DNA from: an uncultured Bacteroidales bacterium
GTDB lineage: Bacteria > Bacteroidota > Bacteroidia > Bacteroidales > WCHB1-69
Assembly: GCA_946407715.1 (NCBI GenBank)
Contig: CAMJPH010000059.1
Location: forward strand, 1 to 15,706
Length of the DNA: 15,706 nucleotides
Direction of reading: 5' to 3'
The translations under genes and the position numbers were made by a program. The notes under the pieces are model-generated. The model was not told the DNA's origin. It was given only the letters and a program-made list of their open reading frames with translations, and made no database searches. Within the stretch, counting starts at the first letter, position 1, and each line of letters begins with the position of its first letter. Shown here one piece after another: positions 14,381-15,706 of this stretch.

Positions 14381-14621
14381 CCTTGTTCTCTTGCGGGCCG
14401 GAGATTCCGCCGGCTCCTATCGTCGCCTGGCGGAATGGTGCATCATGTTTGGGGTCAAAAGGGGAAAAAGATGGGCGGCGGCCGAAAGTTTTTTGGCTAA
14501 GGCACTCACTCCCCCGCCGCCCATCTTTTTCCCCCTCCCGTGCCCGACAGTGCGCACCATTCCGCCGCGAACGAAGTGAGCGAGCGGAAACTCCAACGAA
14601 ACATTTAAAAATCCAAATACA
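14381..14621. other. Intergenic region between the two GIN genes
   Basis: 241 bp dominated by a nested inverted-repeat element (14400-14594). An open frame of 80 codons across it follows the repeat and lacks any protein signature. The last part, AAAAATCCAAATACA, is the shared leader of the GIN genes. Confidence 0.7.
14400..14594. repeat. Nested inverted-repeat element (about 195 bp)
   Basis: Three pairs of arms are nested. Outer: GGAGATTCCGC (14400-14410) with GCGGAAACTCC (14584-14594), one mismatch. Middle: GGCGGAATGGTGC (14429-14441) with GCACCATTCCGCC (14554-14566), perfect over 13 bp. Inner: 14461-14481 with 14514-14534, perfect over 21 bp, starting GGGGAAAAAGATGGG. The transcript could fold into one long interrupted hairpin. 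The left half recurs at 15640-15706. It may be a non-autonomous mobile element, a structured RNA or a strong terminator; I do not recognise it. Confidence 0.85.
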
Positions 14622-15620
14622 ATGAAAAAATCAGCATTTACCATCGTAATCTTATTGTCAGTCAGTGCGTTGTTTGCGCAAATGAACGTCACCGCAAGCG
14701 GGGATGTCATCACGAAGGAATACAACCAACAACCCTTCACCGCCGTGGACATCCGGTTCGTGGGGGATGTGGTGATCCATCAAGGACCCGTTCACAAAAC
14801 CACGGTGACAGCGAACGAAAATGTGATACAATATGTCCATTTCCGCGTGGAAAACGGGAAATTGTTTGTCTATACGGATGATAATTTGTCTTTCTTTAAG
14901 GTAAAAACCCTTCTCGTGGAGATTTATACACCCAAGATGGAGGAATTGTCCGTATGTGGTGCCAAAAATACAAGAATAGAAAAGAAAATAGGGAAAAATA
15001 CTTACACACGCGGCGCGGGTGACGTGACGGTGGAAGGGAGAGACGAGTCACAACTGACTGTCATGAACATAGGAAGTGCCAACTGCACTTTGAAATGCAT
15101 GAAGATTGAAAAATCTTTGGAACTGCACAACAAAGGCGCGGGCGACATCATCGTCCCCGTCTCCGATGCCATCAAACAAGAGACTTTGCTCATCAACAAC
15201 TCGGGCGCTGGCGATGTGAAAGTCATGGCCAGTTCCACCAGTAGTTCATTGGTTGTCAATAACATAGGGCCAGGTGATGTTTCGGTGAACCTGATGAGCA
15301 TCCCTACCGAAGAACTGATTCTTCAGAATAGAGGCGCGGGGGACATTAAAATGCAAAATATCACGGCAAAAAGGATAGAGCTGCGGAACCAAGGCCCGGG
15401 TGATATGATGCTAATGAACGGCAAGGCGGAAGAGATGACGCTGGAAAACACAGGTGCCGGCACGGTTAACACGCAACTTCTGAAAGTCACAACTGCACAC
15501 ATCACGCACGCCAGTGTCAGCTACATCATCGCCACTGTAACGGGTACCGCTTATCTTACCGACAAGTCCGAACTCGGGAGGGTCACCATTCATGGTGGTG
15601 GGAAAATCATTGAAGAGTAA
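14622..15620 (+). CDS. Head-GIN domain (DUF2807) exported protein, GAGD type
   Basis: A 332-residue exported paralogue of the preceding gene. The signal peptide is MKKSAFTIVILLSVSALFAQ, cut before Gln20. After an N-terminal part with FTAVDIRFVGDVVIHQG, the solenoid motif is Gly-Ala/Pro-Gly-Asp rather than Gly-Thr-Gly, at 131, 172, 195, 216, 238 and 258, with degenerate GSAN at 151 and GAGT at 278. Spacing is 20-23 residues. The C-terminus GGGKIIEE matches its neighbour, and the 3' ends of the two genes align without gaps at a 1240-bp offset. It has about two more solenoid turns than the first copy. A tandem duplication followed by divergence of the repeat residues is the simplest reading. The regular Asp could bind a cation; that is a guess. 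Confidence 0.85.
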   Translation: MKKSAFTIVILLSVSALFAQMNVTASGDVITKEYNQQPFTAVDIRFVGDVVIHQGPVHKTTVTANENVIQYVHFRVENGKLFVYTDDNLSFFKVKTLLVEIYTPKMEELSVCGAKNTRIEKKIGKNTYTRGAGDVTVEGRDESQLTVMNIGSANCTLKCMKIEKSLELHNKGAGDIIVPVSDAIKQETLLINNSGAGDVKVMASSTSSSLVVNNIGPGDVSVNLMSIPTEELILQNRGAGDIKMQNITAKRIELRNQGPGDMMLMNGKAEEMTLENTGAGTVNTQLLKVTTAHITHASVSYIIATVTGTAYLTDKSELGRVTIHGGGKIIEE

Positions 15621-15706
15621 TGTTGTCCTCTTGCGAGTCGGAGATTCCGCTGGCTCCTATCGTCGCCTGGCGGAATGGTGCATCATGTTTGGGGTCAAAA
15701 GGGGAA
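15621..15706. repeat. Second copy of the GIN-downstream element (left half, cut by window end)
   Basis: It aligns without gaps to 14381-14466 with 6 differences in 86 positions; the last 46 positions are identical. It contains the outer left arm GGAGATTCCGC and the middle left arm GGCGGAATGGTGC, then reaches the window end before the right arms. Confidence 0.9.

Noticed and set aside
14383..14625. 80-codon open frame between the GIN genes
   Set aside because: Its sequence is dictated by the inverted-repeat element; the protein is Arg/Pro/Ser rich with no recognisable feature.

Overview
The window looks like a chromosome segment of a Bacteroidota (probably Bacteroidales) bacterium. Signs of this are several TAnnTTTG promoter -7 boxes, A-rich leaders rather than strong Shine-Dalgarno sites, signal peptides cut just before a Gln, head-GIN (DUF2807) proteins, a Pif1-type helicase ending in HRDC and HTH domains, and ECF sigma factors next to outer-membrane proteins. 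No rRNA, tRNA, CRISPR array or complete insertion sequence was seen.

Layout. At 1-52 (minus) there may be the start of a gene that runs off the left edge. At 248-2933 (+) a tight three-gene envelope operon encodes a flippase-like membrane protein, an RfaE2-type nucleotidyltransferase and a secreted M23/LysM protein whose HxH motif is degenerate. At 5853-2991 (minus) lie an outer-membrane beta-barrel protein, a fumarylacetoacetate-hydrolase family enzyme and a nucleoside-permease-like MFS transporter. Twenty phased hexamers sit in front of the transporter. At 5963-8437 (+) is a long SF1B helicase, divergent from the beta-barrel gene. At 8842-8555 (minus) is a small lipoprotein.

The right half (8963-15706) is the most unusual part. 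Two divergent ECF sigma factors at 11777-10713 (minus) and 12060-13442 (+) each carry, in one polypeptide, sigma regions 2 and 4, a segment resembling the start of Bacteroidota anti-sigma-like membrane proteins, a transmembrane helix and a variable extracytoplasmic tail. One tail is Asp-Thr-Val rich; the other ends in WG repeats. The first sigma gene overlaps a 585-residue outer-membrane protein gene by 8 nt. The second is followed by two head-GIN proteins built from regular repeats of about 20 residues. A reasonable inference is that these are self-anchored sigma switches that sense the envelope and control neighbouring surface proteins.

On top of the genes lie several repeat systems. A 28-nt palindrome of the form GTAGAGACG...CGTCTCTAC occurs six times; five copies lie inside the two sigma genes, all read in the same frame as V-E-T-x-x-G-T-S-L-like peptides. 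Degenerate heptamer arrays flank several genes. A nested inverted-repeat element of about 195 bp follows the first GIN gene, and its left half recurs after the second, more conserved than the genes beside it.
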